Below are positions 8,613-17,267 of a stretch of 50,984 nucleotides of DNA, piece after piece. The notes under the pieces are model-generated. The model was not told the origin of the DNA, made no database searches, and saw only the letters and a program-made list of their open reading frames with translations. How positions within the stretch are numbered: the first letter of the stretch is position 1; the number at the start of each line of letters is the position of its first letter. A program made the position numbers and the translations under genes. The stretch comes from Nitrosomonas sp. (lineage in GTDB: Bacteria; Pseudomonadota; Gammaproteobacteria; Burkholderiales; Nitrosomonadaceae). The stretch lies in contig JAJFJK010000170.1 in NCBI GenBank assembly GCA_021774075.1, positions 1 to 50,984 of the forward strand. Reading direction: 5' to 3'.

Positions 8613-9947
8613 TTAACGCCCCCGCCCTCCAGCACGGCGCGGTGCGGACGAACGATTTGTGGTCGGATGTGCAAAGCCGGTTGGTTTTTTAGTTGCTGGT
8701 TTTGATAGTTTACTTGTTGGTTTTTTTGGCTGGTTGCGTGTCGGTTTTGCGCCACGTGGCTCACTACCGCGTCCATTTTTGATGGGTTCCGCTTTTATGC
8801 TCGGATCAGGCTCGAAACCAGCGATCACTTGACTGGGTAAATCGCGTTTGACCAAACGCTCAATGCCCGTCAGTAACTTGACTTCATCCACGCACACCAG
8901 TGATACGGCATCACCTTCAGAACCTGCACGACCGGTGCGGCCAATACGATGCACATAGTCTTCTGCTACATTTGGTAACTCAAAATTGACGACATGTGGT
9001 AATTCGCTGATATCTATGCCACGTGCGGCAATGTCTGTTGCAACTAATACTTGTAGCGTGCCTGTTTTGAATTTAGCTAGCGCATTAGTGCGTGCTGTCT
9101 GACTTTTGTTGCCATGGATGGCCAGCGATGGAATGTCGTTTTTGGTCAGAAATTCAGCCAGTTTGTTGGCGCCGTGCTTGGTACGAGTAAACACCAATAC
9201 CTGTGACCAGCGGTGTTGTTTAATCAGGTGGGCAAGTAAATCACTCTTGCGCTTACGGTCGACCGGGTGCACCATATGGGTCACTTTGTCGGCAACTGCA
9301 TTGCGACGCGCCACTTCAATCAATACTGGTTTGTTGAGTAGACCGTCCGCCAATGCCTGTATTTCATCAGAGAAAGTGGCGGAGAATAATAAATTTTGTC
9401 GCTGTTTGGGTAGTAATGCAAGAATCTTTTTGATGTCCCGGATAAATCCCATATCCAACATGCGGTCTGCTTCATCCAATACAAGAATTTCCACTTGCGA
9501 CAGGCTGAGCGTTTTTTGTTGGATATGATCCAGCAGGCGTCCGGGTGTGGCAACCAAAATATCCACACGGTTTTTCAAGCGGGCGATTTGTGGATTAATA
9601 CTAACACCACCGATCATGATCATCGAATTCAATGTCAGGTATTTACCGTAATCACGCACGCTTTCCTCCACTTGTGCAGCGAGTTCACGTGTGGGCACAA
9701 GAATTAATGCGCGTACGGGCGGTCGTCCACTGGATGGCTTTTTGGTGCTTGTATCAGACAGGCGATGCAGAATAGGCAGCGTAAAACCAGCGGTTTTACC
9801 GGTGCCAGTTTGTGCGCCTGCAAGTATGTCACCACCAGCGAGTACTGCTGGAATAGCTTGTGACTGAATGGGCGTGGGAACCGTGTAGCCACATTCTGTG
9901 ACGGCACGAATAATTTTATCGGACAAACCGAATGTAGAAAAAGACAT
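8613..9947 (-). CDS. rhlE: ATP-dependent DEAD-box RNA helicase RhlE
   Basis: A 444-residue DEAD-box helicase that unwinds RNA duplexes, implicated in ribosome assembly and RNA decay. Motifs in order: Q motif ([19 protein letters not shown]), motif [10 protein letters not shown] (about 39-47), [20 protein letters not shown] (about 156-159), SAT (about 190-192), and HRIGRTGR (about 335-342). The C-terminal tail from about 385 is Lys/Pro/Arg-rich and ends RRAGGRGR, as in RhlE proteins, and probably binds RNA. GGAG lies five bases before the ATG. It is divergent from the metallophosphoesterase gene. The subfamily call rests on the N-terminal block and the basic tail. Confidence 0.9.
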   Translation of the reverse strand: MSFSTFGLSDKIIRAVTECGYTVPTPIQSQAIPAVLAGGDILAGAQTGTGKTAGFTLPILHRLSDTSTKKPSSGRPPVRALILVPTRELAAQVEESVRDYGKYLTLNSMIMIGGVSINPQIARLKNRVDILVATPGRLLDHIQQKTLSLSQVEILVLDEADRMLDMGFIRDIKKILALLPKQRQNLLFSATFSDEIQALADGLLNKPVLIEVARRNAVADKVTHMVHPVDRKRKSDLLAHLIKQHRWSQVLVFTRTKHGANKLAEFLTKNDIPSLAIHGNKSQTARTNALAKFKTGTLQVLVATDIAARGIDISELPHVVNFELPNVAEDYVHRIGRTGRAGSEGDAVSLVCVDEVKLLTGIERLVKRDLPSQVIAGFEPDPSIKAEPIKNGRGSEPRGAKPTRNQPKKPTSKLSKPATKKPTGFAHPTTNRSSAPRRAGGRGR

Positions 9948-10162
9948 AAAACTCCAACGGGGGTAATATCGGTCTGTCTTGCTGGTTTTGCATGACAGTC
10001 GGGGAGAATGAATGAAGGGTGGCGCAAAAAAATTCTAAACCATATTGTGGTAATTATAATATGGATTGAACTAAAAAGATCTATAACATTAGTAAAACTT
10101 ACCAGAAAATAATTTTAAATTAATAAGATGTGAAAAAATATCACCAAAAAGGAGCGCAACTT

Positions 10163-11845
10163 ATGAGTGCCAATCAACCAGAAACATATAAGCAATCCGG
10201 TTCTTTAAAAAGAATGGGGGAGGCAATTGGTTTATGTCAAGTGCAGGACCGTTATCTGGAAATGATTGGCGAGCCTCCAGAAGACAGAGGTAACCGTCTA
10301 TGTGTGAGTATTAGTGATATTCATTTAACGGATGGTACCGTTGGATTCCAGAATTTGGGCGACGGAATTTGGGATGCCTTCTACGATTCGTTAAGTCAGC
10401 ACTGTAACCGCTATCACATTGATGAATTGGTGTTGGTATTGGATGGTGACATTGTTGACATGATTCGTAGCAGTAAATGGGCGGAAAACAACATTTACCC
10501 GTGGGAGCGTGAGAGAACCAGCGAATTTTCCGCTGTGGTTAATGCGATCATTAAGGATATTGTTGAAGAAAAACATGCCTACTTTTTTGAATGGTTGAGA
10601 GAGCTAAAAAATAAACTGCTGCGTGATACAAAAGCAGATGAAAAGAGAAACAAAGCTATCGAAGTGAAAACAGTGGTTATGCTGGGTAACCACGACAAGG
10701 AATTGTTCTGCGACCAAGAGGCATTGAAATACTTTTATGAACATGGGCTGGGCCAGAAAGTCACTGAGATTCCCCCGGAAGAACGCAAAGCACTGGGGCG
10801 CATGTATGGTGATGAGCAAATGTTTATTGATCCCGACCAGGCACCCTACCTGCCTTTTTATTATGGCGACACAGGATTCCGGTTTTTTACCACGCATGGA
10901 CAATGGCGCGATAAAGAGAACAGTCATACGCTTAAAGCGAAAGATGGCCTGCCCGGTTGGTCTGCTGCCGATGGTTGGCAAATAGAAACCTGGCAACAAC
11001 TTAAGTTCGCGCCTTTTTTCCTGCCGTGTTTTGGTGATACCGTGGCGGCTGGTGTGTTGTCGACCTTTATTTATAAAGTGAAAAAGCGGCTGGAGGAAGC
11101 GGAATATGAAGACCTGCGCCTAAACGCTGTAATCGATGAGCTGGATCTTTATCGGCCAACCTATGCTGCGGTTAAAAGAGTGTTGAATGAAGTGACCAGA
11201 ATGCGTAGTAAAAAGGGGCTGAATGAAACGCGCCACATTAGTGAAGAGAAAAGAAACGCAGCAATTGAGATTTTAGAAGAAACATTGTATGAATGCATTA
11301 TTGCCTGGTTAAGCTGGGATTTTACCTACCAGTCATCGCCGCTGTGGCGCCGTATAGCACTAAAAATCGTTAAATATATCCTGGAGTTAAGAAAATATTT
11401 GGGTCGCGGACTGAGAATTCGTGCCATTTATGGATTCTTGCGTATTCTTGAACTGATAGATCGTCATTACAAGCCGGAGGTTAGTCTCGCAGCAATGAAG
11501 AAATTTCCCAGCTTCATGCCAGCATACCAGCACTATAATTTCCAAATTCATGGCGAAGGACATACCCATCAACCGTTACAGGAAGAACCCAATATCGGCG
11601 GAACACGCCCCAAGACCTACATTAATTTCGGCACCTGGCGCGACCAAATCATCATCAGAAAGAAACGCGGCTACCGCCGTCGTGGTGTATTACGTGCTTT
11701 GTTCATTCTGGATATTGAAAATCATGACCCAAACACAAAGGAAGAAGTGCCGCGTGCTTTCGATTATTTCGTTCAGGATGCCATGCATTGGGGCGATACG
11801 AAAGATGCCATGAATCGAACAGGGCGCTCTGAGCCGAAAGTTTGA
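10163..11845 (+). CDS. Large cytoplasmic metallophosphoesterase of unknown substrate
   Basis: A 560-residue calcineurin-like phosphoesterase. Metal-binding motifs appear in order: SDIHLTD (D-x-H, about 50-56), LDGDIVDM (GD, about 90-97), LGNHDKELF (GNHD, about 175-183), FFTTHGQW, and GEGHTHQP (GHTH, about 462-469). Between motifs four and five lies a helical insert of some 200 residues, unusual for the family. No signal peptide or membrane span is evident. The start at 10163 is set by AAGGAG eight bases upstream; an upstream GTG at 10130 has none. It stands alone and divergent from rhlE. The substrate cannot be predicted. Confidence 0.78.
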   Translation: MSANQPETYKQSGSLKRMGEAIGLCQVQDRYLEMIGEPPEDRGNRLCVSISDIHLTDGTVGFQNLGDGIWDAFYDSLSQHCNRYHIDELVLVLDGDIVDMIRSSKWAENNIYPWERERTSEFSAVVNAIIKDIVEEKHAYFFEWLRELKNKLLRDTKADEKRNKAIEVKTVVMLGNHDKELFCDQEALKYFYEHGLGQKVTEIPPEERKALGRMYGDEQMFIDPDQAPYLPFYYGDTGFRFFTTHGQWRDKENSHTLKAKDGLPGWSAADGWQIETWQQLKFAPFFLPCFGDTVAAGVLSTFIYKVKKRLEEAEYEDLRLNAVIDELDLYRPTYAAVKRVLNEVTRMRSKKGLNETRHISEEKRNAAIEILEETLYECIIAWLSWDFTYQSSPLWRRIALKIVKYILELRKYLGRGLRIRAIYGFLRILELIDRHYKPEVSLAAMKKFPSFMPAYQHYNFQIHGEGHTHQPLQEEPNIGGTRPKTYINFGTWRDQIIIRKKRGYRRRGVLRALFILDIENHDPNTKEEVPRAFDYFVQDAMHWGDTKDAMNRTGRSEPKV

Positions 11846-11896
11846 TTGATATTGTGAAATATTTTATTGTGGCGCTGGTTGTTTTGGTTGGATATT

Positions 11897-11972
11897 TTGT
11901 TGGGGTTCGTTCCTCTCCCCAACCTACAGGGCTGTTAGCCCGGTAGGGTGCAATAACCGAAGGGCATTGCAC
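11897..11972 (+). repeat. REP family B copy plus a second palindromic repeat
   Basis: TTGGGGTTCGTTCCTCTCCC followed by CAACCTAC matches the copies at 16014-16047 (inverted) and 16602-16634. Directly after it, 11941-11972 holds another REP-like palindrome (GTGCAATAACC..GGGCATTGCAC). They sit 50 bp upstream of a RAYT remnant. Confidence 0.7.
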
Positions 11973-12024
11973 TGAATTTAATAGATTGTTTACAGCCACC
12001 ATAAATAAACAACCCACTTGACTA

Positions 12025-12225
12025 ATGCCAAATTACCGTCGTGTCTGGTGCCCGGGCGGCACTTATTTCTTTACCGTTAACTTGTTAAATCGGCAGGGAA
12101 ATGATTTGTTGACAAAACATATAGATCTTTTGCGAAAGTCAGTTTCTTCGGTAAGAAAGGCGCATCCATTTATCATTCACGGATGGGTGGTGTTGCCTGA
12201 TCATTTACATTGTGTCATTGAATGA
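12025..12225 (+). pseudogene. REP-associated tyrosine transposase (RAYT), N-terminal remnant
   Basis: 66 codons beginning MPNYRRVWCPGGTYFFTVNL, the standard start of RAYT (TnpA-REP) proteins, and reaching the HUH-type motif PDHLHC before a stop. Full-length members are about 150-180 residues and carry the catalytic Tyr in a YIHxNPVKH motif, which is missing here. The following 130 bp show no remainder in any frame. RAYTs are single-strand transposases related to IS200/IS605 enzymes and are linked to REP mobility. The upstream REP-B copy fits that. Too short to be active. Confidence 0.85.
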
Positions 12226-12357
12226 AGGAAAGGTGACAGGTCCAGCATTCCAACAATGATTGGAGGCTAACGTAATCAATATGTATTAAAGCTAGACCTG
12301 TAAAATTTTTAGTGCAACAAAATCAAACGCTTCTCCCCCCATCTGCCGGACTGACTG

Positions 12358-13134
12358 CTATTCGCCTTGCTCCTTATAAGGCGCATTTAAGCTACCCCGG
12401 ATATCGCCGTCTTTTGAGAATATTAAAATAACATTATGATAACGGGCATTAAGCGGCATATAGATATAATCATCTATTTTGCTTTCTGATTTAGCAATAA
12501 AGCTTTCCAATTCCTGTTTCATTTTTTCGTTATGCGAAATAATTTCATCAATATTGATTTGATTTAAAAATATTTCATTTCCATTTTCCCTGAATGGGCG
12601 ATAAAGATGGTGTTGCTCGAATGGTGCCAAATTTTCTTCGGTGGAGAGTCTTAATATTTCATGTAATGTCTCAATGTCTGTCGGGCGATGCGCGTGAATT
12701 AGCGGCGGTTTTTCGTCACTGTATTGATTCAATTGGCTTAAGGAAATGCCTTGTTCCTTATAGCTTTTTCCCGGCATGGTATAAAACTCACCGTCCCAAT
12801 GGATGACTGCTGCAGGCCGCTCATTATGTACGGTATAAATACCCCACATCAGTACGCTAATCTGGACAAGTGCAATGGTGCCCAGGTCGAAACGGATTTC
12901 ACGGTTGGATTTATGCGGATTAAAAATAATCAGGGTTAAGAAGGGCCCCAAAACGAGATCAATCAAGGCGACAATACGAATGCCCTGCCAGCCGCCATCG
13001 GCAGTGAAATAGGGAAACGGATACCACTTAAAAACGATGAAATAGGCGAGGATGATAAAGATTATGCTGCTGATACCAAAGTGAATGCCTGCAGCCTTAA
13101 ATTTGGATTTGATCAAAGAAGCGTGTTCTGCCAT
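12358..13134 (-). CDS. TfpX/TfpZ-family type IV pilin accessory protein
   Basis: A 258-residue membrane protein of the TfpX/TfpZ family, small accessory proteins usually encoded beside type IV pilin genes and needed for assembly of particular pilin types. Three or four hydrophobic segments lie in the first 110 residues (FGISSIIFIILAYFIVFKWY, then IVALIDLVLGPFLTLIIF and LVQISVLMWGIYTV), including the conserved WYP..F...GG and LGPxLTLIIFNPHK blocks. The C-terminal half is soluble and Glu/His-rich. I choose the ATG at 13134 because AGGAG precedes it; the frame extends seven codons further upstream over that site. No pilin gene is within the window, so it is an orphan here. Confidence 0.78.
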   Translation of the reverse strand: MAEHASLIKSKFKAAGIHFGISSIIFIILAYFIVFKWYPFPYFTADGGWQGIRIVALIDLVLGPFLTLIIFNPHKSNREIRFDLGTIALVQISVLMWGIYTVHNERPAAVIHWDGEFYTMPGKSYKEQGISLSQLNQYSDEKPPLIHAHRPTDIETLHEILRLSTEENLAPFEQHHLYRPFRENGNEIFLNQINIDEIISHNEKMKQELESFIAKSESKIDDYIYMPLNARYHNVILIFSKDGDIRGSLNAPYKEQGE

Positions 13135-13215
13135 TGTCGTTATTTCTCCTCTCAAAATTCACCAACCCTATGTTCATAAACATAAGGTTTGGTTATTTGT
13201 AACAGATTTTATTTA

Positions 13216-13258
13216 AGGAATCACGCATTTGGCCTGGAGGAAAAACGGTGATTCCTTA
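13216..13258. other. Inverted repeat between tfpX-like and doxX-like genes
   Basis: AAGGAATCAC (13216-13225) and GTGATTCCTT (13249-13258) form a 10-bp perfect stem around a 23-nt loop. Neither side has a clear T run, so it is not a standard terminator. It could be a regulatory hairpin or a repeat remnant. Confidence 0.4.
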
Positions 13259-13338
13259 AAAATTAAATTTATTAACGACATGGGTCATTCGCACTTTAAT
13301 ATCTGCAAATGACATGAAAAAGCATCAAGGGCGCCTCA

Positions 13339-14016
13339 TCAATTGATAATTTTTTTTATAAACCAGTCAACACTGGTGAAACGACCACCACCTGTGATAA
13401 ACAAGCTGAACAGCATGACAAAGTAGATGGCGGAGAATTCAATGCCATTATTTAAAATAACGGGCCTGCCTGTTTCATACAGATAGCCAGTATGACCATG
13501 CTCTTCAATGATGCCGCGCATTCTGTTCAGACGCTCACCTGCCGCCGCGCTATTTTCAAGACTTTCACCCGATCCCTTAATATCAAACCAAGATAATACG
13601 CGGGCCGCGCTGGTGTCAGGGTTTGTTGGTGTGATGGCGAACCAGCCATTTTCCCAATGCACGGAAGTGGCGGCAATCAGCATAATGAGCATGAGTGGAA
13701 CGGCAGCAAAACGCGTCGCCAGCCCGATTAGAATTAACCAGCCGCCAATAAACTCTAACCAGCCAACCAGAAATGCCAGCACATGTGGAAATGGCAGGCC
13801 CAAGCCCCAATCCGGATTGCCAAACCAGGCAACCACATCCGGGTCGGCCAGTATAAGGTCTATCCAGCTTTCCCAGTCTCCGCTAATGCCCAGTTTGCTG
13901 TATCCGGCGATAATCAATGTGGGTGCCAGAATAAGCCGAAATAATAAAGGCGCCAAACCTGAAAGATACGATAGAGCGCATGTAACCGTTTGATATTTTT
14001 CCGTAATAGTTGACAC
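13339..14016 (-). CDS. DoxX-family membrane protein
   Basis: A 225-residue protein of the DoxX family with about four membrane spans (around 22-40, 78-98, 104-122, 196-214). Signature features are the early LLFRLILAPTLIIAGYSKLG segment and the central GWLEFIGGWLILIGLATRFAA block. Between spans three and four is an extended loop of about 70 residues, longer than in minimal DoxX proteins. DoxX relatives are tied to quinone-linked redox or oxidative stress roles; the precise function is unknown. It is the last gene of an apparent marR / small membrane protein / doxX unit, though 175 bp separate it from the preceding gene. Confidence 0.8.
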   Translation of the reverse strand: MSTITEKYQTVTCALSYLSGLAPLLFRLILAPTLIIAGYSKLGISGDWESWIDLILADPDVVAWFGNPDWGLGLPFPHVLAFLVGWLEFIGGWLILIGLATRFAAVPLMLIMLIAATSVHWENGWFAITPTNPDTSAARVLSWFDIKGSGESLENSAAAGERLNRMRGIIEEHGHTGYLYETGRPVILNNGIEFSAIYFVMLFSLFITGGGRFTSVDWFIKKIIN

Positions 14017-14133
14017 TTTAAATCTTCCTGTTGAAAGTTAATGATATATAAGGTGTTGTAATAAATTTGTTATGCTGAATGTTGCATTATATTACCAACC
14101 GCCAGATAGTTTGTCGCCGTACTCCTGCAGACC

Positions 14134-14190
14134 TTACAGCGCTTCAAGAATTTCTTTGAATTCATTACTTCCCCACAGTTGTGCTGCAAT
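14134..14190 (-). pseudogene. Relic of a ROK-kinase C-terminus
   Basis: Read on the minus strand, an open segment ends IAAQLWGSNEFKEILEAL and stop. It resembles the C-terminus of the ROK kinase at 15014-15907 (GAAQLWESNET). The DNA matches in most but not all positions over about 30 bases, so it is a diverged paralogous tail and not a recent copy. It begins directly after the stop of the 83-residue membrane protein. Confidence 0.55.
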
Positions 14191-14191
14191 G

Positions 14192-14443
14192 CTATTTTGC
14201 TGAAATTTGCTCCTCTTTCCAACCTTCAGGGCTAACTTTTCTATGATTGAAGTTATGATGATTCGAAAACAAACCCCATTTTAGAATCATCAGTAGGATA
14301 AAGACGGCTAATACATGCTTGTATTGTACAAGCGGCCAATTGAATATCTCTGACAGCGTATTCCAAGACCATAGCCCTGCAATTGAAGCCAATAAAAAAA
14401 CGCAAATAGCATAGAGAAGATGTTTAAAATTGATATTTAGCAT
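14192..14443 (-). CDS. Small two-span membrane protein
   Basis: 83 residues with two hydrophobic helices (about 9-27, HLLYAICVFLLASIAGLWSW, and 40-58, LVQYKHVLAVFILLMILKWG) and a polar, Lys/Glu-rich C-terminus. I do not recognise a family. It starts 9 bp after the MarR stop, so the two are almost certainly cotranscribed and controlled by the MarR operator upstream. A role alongside DoxX in the membrane response governed by that regulator is a guess from context. Confidence 0.65.
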   Translation of the reverse strand: MLNINFKHLLYAICVFLLASIAGLWSWNTLSEIFNWPLVQYKHVLAVFILLMILKWGLFSNHHNFNHRKVSPEGWKEEQISAK

Positions 14444-14452
14444 GATTACTCC

Positions 14453-14887
14453 TCAACTAAGTTTATCTAAGAGAGACTGAAGTGTTTTGCGGGTAATTTG
14501 CACATCATTTTTGGCCAGATGAGAAAATAATTTTTCAATCGTTTCTTCATCTTTTATCAAAACTGCGTCAAATAACTTCCGCCCTTCTGAGTTGAGCTTT
14601 ATGTGAGGGGAGCGCTTGTGACGTGGGTTTTTTTGCGTGTTAACTAACCCTTGAGACAATAGTGAATTAACAGTAGTCTGAACATGCTGTCTGGATACCT
14701 TATATAGCTCGGCTATTTCAGGAACAGAAAGCATTTTCTCAGGATAAAGAAATTCCATTACAGCCCTGTCAGCAACAGAAATTCCAAATTCTTCAAGATT
14801 CTCACCTGATTTCTGAGCGAAGGCACGAAAAAGCCTTCGTGTCAGCCAAGTAATCTGGTAAATCTCTTTTTCCGTTGTTTCGGACAT
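14453..14887 (-). CDS. MarR-family transcriptional regulator
   Basis: A 144-residue winged-helix repressor. The DNA-binding core is visible at about 53-95: LSVPEIAELYKVSRQHVQTT (helix-turn-helix) followed by VNSLLSQGLV and the wing NPRHKRSPHIKLNSEGRKL. Flanking helices for dimerisation lie at both ends, and length is normal for MarR. MarR proteins typically repress their own operon and release on binding small phenolic or oxidised ligands. It is first in an operon with the 83-residue membrane protein and probably DoxX. The long palindrome at 14910-14951, just upstream of its start, is the expected autoregulatory site. The ligand is unknown. Confidence 0.85.
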   Translation of the reverse strand: MSETTEKEIYQITWLTRRLFRAFAQKSGENLEEFGISVADRAVMEFLYPEKMLSVPEIAELYKVSRQHVQTTVNSLLSQGLVNTQKNPRHKRSPHIKLNSEGRKLFDAVLIKDEETIEKLFSHLAKNDVQITRKTLQSLLDKLS

Positions 14888-14909
14888 TACGCTCTTTTAA
14901 TAACATAAC

Positions 14910-14951
14910 GACAACTCACTTGTCATTCTATGAGATGACAAGCAAGTTGTC
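14910..14951. promoter_or_regulatory. Probable MarR operator
   Basis: GACAACTCACTTGTCAT and ATGACAAGCAAGTTGTC form an inverted repeat (15 of 17 positions symmetric) around an 8-nt centre. The inner TTGTCA/TGACAA half-sites are typical of MarR-type operators. It lies 23 bp upstream of the marR start. Confidence 0.75.
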
Positions 14952-15013
14952 AAATTGATTCTTGTATCCTGCATATGGGAGCTTTCACGGTAAACGCCTC
15001 AGTTGGATGATGC

Positions 15014-15907
15014 TTAGGTCTCGTTGCTTTCCCACAACTGCGCTGCACCGCGCACGCCGGAACTGTCACCGTGAATATTCTTCAAAATGGGCGTAATAAA
15101 CTCATCATTAAAAACATAGTGAGCCACGCGTTCACGCCCTTCAGAATAGAGTCTTTCCACATTCGAGAGACCACCGCCCAACACAATGGCATCAGGATCC
15201 AGGATATTAACCACCATTGCCATAGCACGACCAAAACGATCAAGAAAACGCTGCATAGCCGCTTCCGCCAACGCATCACCTTGCGCTGCCAGCGTCACAA
15301 TATCCCCGGCAAGCAAAGAGCCGCTCCCGCCATGGCGATGAAAATCTGCCGCCAGACCGGGGCCGGAGATCAACGTTTCAATACAACCTTTGTGTCCACA
15401 GTAGCAATCCGGCCCATCCCGTTCCAGGATATTATGACCCCATTCACCACCGATATGTTGATGACCCTGATGCAATTGTTTTTTGAATATTACGCCGCCA
15501 CCCACGCCGGTACCCATGATCACGCCAAATACCACGTCATGGTCTTTTCCCGCGCCATCCAGCGCTTCGCTCAAGGCAAAACAATTGGCATCATTTGCGA
15601 TACGCAGCGGCCGATTCAACAAGGTTTGCAAATCCTCAATCAGAGGCTGCCCATTCAGACAAGTGGTATTGGAATTCTTCATCATGCCTGTTATCGCTGA
15701 AATAGCGCCAGGCGTACTCATCCCGACCGAACATTGCTCGCCAACCTCAGCTTCAATATGTCCAGCCAATTGCGCAATATAATTCAGAATAGCCTGATAG
15801 CCCTCAGATTGCCGCGTTTCCACACGCTTTCTCAACAGCTCATTGCCGTTATTGTCCAGCACTACGCCTTCTATTTTGGTTCCGCCCAGATCAATGCCGA
15901 TACGCAT
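15014..15907 (-). CDS. ROK-family sugar kinase (fructokinase-like)
   Basis: A 297-residue ROK kinase that probably phosphorylates fructose or another hexose with ATP. Features in order: phosphate-binding loop IGIDLGGTKIEG (about 2-13), STPG (about 65), the sugar-binding NDANCFALSEA segment (about 110-120), the second phosphate motif GVIMGTGVGGG (about 133-143), and the ROK zinc motif CYCGHKGCIE (about 169-178) with its upstream GGEWGH. Closest in style to Mak/fructokinase members, but specificity is not provable by eye. I start at the ATG at 15907, preceded by a purine-rich stretch; a TTG four codons upstream is possible. A diverged ROK tail relic lies about 0.9 kb downstream. Confidence 0.82.
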   Translation of the reverse strand: MRIGIDLGGTKIEGVVLDNNGNELLRKRVETRQSEGYQAILNYIAQLAGHIEAEVGEQCSVGMSTPGAISAITGMMKNSNTTCLNGQPLIEDLQTLLNRPLRIANDANCFALSEALDGAGKDHDVVFGVIMGTGVGGGVIFKKQLHQGHQHIGGEWGHNILERDGPDCYCGHKGCIETLISGPGLAADFHRHGGSGSLLAGDIVTLAAQGDALAEAAMQRFLDRFGRAMAMVVNILDPDAIVLGGGLSNVERLYSEGRERVAHYVFNDEFITPILKNIHGDSSGVRGAAQLWESNET

Positions 15908-16013
15908 TTTCTTTCTCAAAATTCATTTATAAACCAGATGGTTGTATATTGATGCCTGATTGTTGTTATGTGCGACCTTTCCAAACATTTGGGCTTCGAC
16001 GGGCATGAAGCTT

Positions 16014-16047
16014 GGTAGGTTGGGGAGAGGAACGAACCCCAACAAAA
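16014..16047 (-). repeat. REP family B, downstream partner of the RAYT
   Basis: GGTAGGTTGGGGAGAGGAAC followed by GAACCCCAACA: the reverse complement of the copies at 11897 and 16602. It ends where the RAYT coding frame ends, so the gene is bounded by inverted REPs. Confidence 0.8.
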
Positions 16048-16568
16048 TCAAGTATTCCTTTCTCCAAATTCACCGTTAGACAAAGTGCCTGCCCAGTCTG
16101 CTTGCAGAATTCCATCACGGATGTGTTGATGGATGCTTGAGTAAGGCCAATCGACAGACGATTGAACATAACCATGTTTAACCGGATTAAAATGGATGTA
16201 ATTCACATGCTGTTCAAAATCATTTTCATCTCTGATCATATGTTCCCAATAGCGACGTTGCCATATGCCTCTCTCACCTTTCATCCTGCGGCTATTGGAT
16301 ATCCGTTCCGTTTTAGGCAATGCTCTTGAAAATGACCGTTTTATTATATTCCAGCGCGTAGGATAGTTGGCATCATTTTCAGGTAATTGCCAAATAGTAT
16401 GCAAATGATCCGGTAGGACAACAATTGCCGAAATAGTGAAAGCGTGATTCCTTTTGACTTGCTTGAATGCCAAACGCAATACATCAATATTCTCAACGAG
16501 TAGTGATTTGTTTCGTTGACCGTAAAGAAATAACATGTTCCGGGTATACTGGCTCGACGATAGCGCAT
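16048..16568 (-). pseudogene. REP-associated tyrosine transposase (RAYT), frameshifted
   Basis: Two overlapping minus-strand frames together make one RAYT. The N-terminus MRYRRASIPGTCYFFTVN lies in one frame (from 16568). The body, from RNKSLLVENIDVLRLAF through the HUH motif PDHLHTIW, the GERGIWQRRYWEH block and the catalytic Tyr in NYIHFNPVKHGYV to the end, lies in another. The shift falls near 16510-16520. Apart from this all expected catalytic motifs are present, so it is either recently broken, a sequencing error, or made by frameshifting. Inverted REP-B copies flank it on both sides, the classical arrangement for a RAYT and its own REPs. Confidence 0.85.
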
Positions 16569-16601
16569 GGTTTGAGTATGTTTCTTAGTTATTGGGTTAT
16601 T

Positions 16602-16634
16602 TTGTTGGGGTTCGTTCCTCTCCCCAACCTACCG
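16602..16634 (+). repeat. REP family B, upstream partner of the RAYT
   Basis: TTGTTGGGGTTCGTTCCTCT followed by CCCCAACCTACC. It lies 33 bp upstream of the RAYT start and is inverted relative to 16014-16047. Confidence 0.8.
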
Positions 16635-16748
16635 AGCTGTTCTGGTTATTTTCGTTCTCCGAGTCTAACTTCACGGTTGAGTCTAGCTCAATTTCCGATG
16701 ACATCAAGATTGCCTTTTCAATTGACATTGACCCCAATGATAAGTAGG

Positions 16749-17267
16749 TTAGCGCTCATAGTCCCTATGCGCCACGATTACATCTTGGTTTACACTTTGC
16801 ATGAGTGTGACCATGTTCCCTAGATGATCAGCGCCACATATGAATAGTGTTGGCCAAATGTCCTTCTCCAAAATGCGTGCAAACCAGCAGCATTCTCTTA
16901 GCGGATCGGAAACCTTTGCTCTAAGTAAATCGCGAACCGTAGGGTCACTTGACTGAGTTCCCGATGGGGATGAAGCTATGCCAAGTGAATAATCATCAAT
17001 ACCGAGTTTCAAGCGTTCGGTTTGGTCTAGGTCAGTAGCGAGATATGAAATGTTCAATTCACTGGCAAGCTCCTGAGCTACACTGGCGTCCACTTTATGA
17101 TAAAGGAGTCCACTACAGCTCATTTCTTCCGCTACCAAGCGGATGCCGTTGGATTGACAGCACTCTTTAATATAGGCTCGAAATTGTTGTATTGACTCGA
17201 GAGAACATTCATCACTTCCGCATTGTATTGTGTGTGATGTTCCGATAAGGATAATTTTGCCACGCAT
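16749..17267 (-). CDS. Uncharacterised protein (orphan)
   Basis: A 172-residue protein that I do not recognise. It starts MRGKIILIGTSHTIQCGSDE, has mixed alpha/beta character, and contains LVAEEMSCSGLLYHK (about 44-58) and PTLFICGADHLGNMVTLMQ (about 139-157). The GTSH near the start, a Glu pair in the next strand and a GADH near the end are loosely reminiscent of the metal-site layout in EreA/ChaN/TraB-type proteins, but the match is too weak to call. No signal peptide or membrane span. Neighbours are a RAYT and the 5-oxoprolinase, with no operon link. The lower sequence quality and repeat context suggest acquired DNA. Confidence 0.6.
   Translation of the reverse strand: MRGKIILIGTSHTIQCGSDECSLESIQQFRAYIKECCQSNGIRLVAEEMSCSGLLYHKVDASVAQELASELNISYLATDLDQTERLKLGIDDYSLGIASSPSGTQSSDPTVRDLLRAKVSDPLRECCWFARILEKDIWPTLFICGADHLGNMVTLMQSVNQDVIVAHRDYER

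Noticed and set aside
12234..12296. Small inverted-end element (ACAGGTCCAGC / GCTAGACCTGT)
   Set aside because: The inverted ends are only about 11 bases with one mismatch and no second copy is seen in the window.
13216..13258. Terminator for the doxX-like gene
   Set aside because: The stem is good but the loop is 23 nt and there is no T run on either strand after it; listed only as an inverted repeat.
15071..15700. 209-codon frame antisense to the ROK kinase
   Set aside because: A shadow of the real kinase gene, whose motifs are all on the minus strand.
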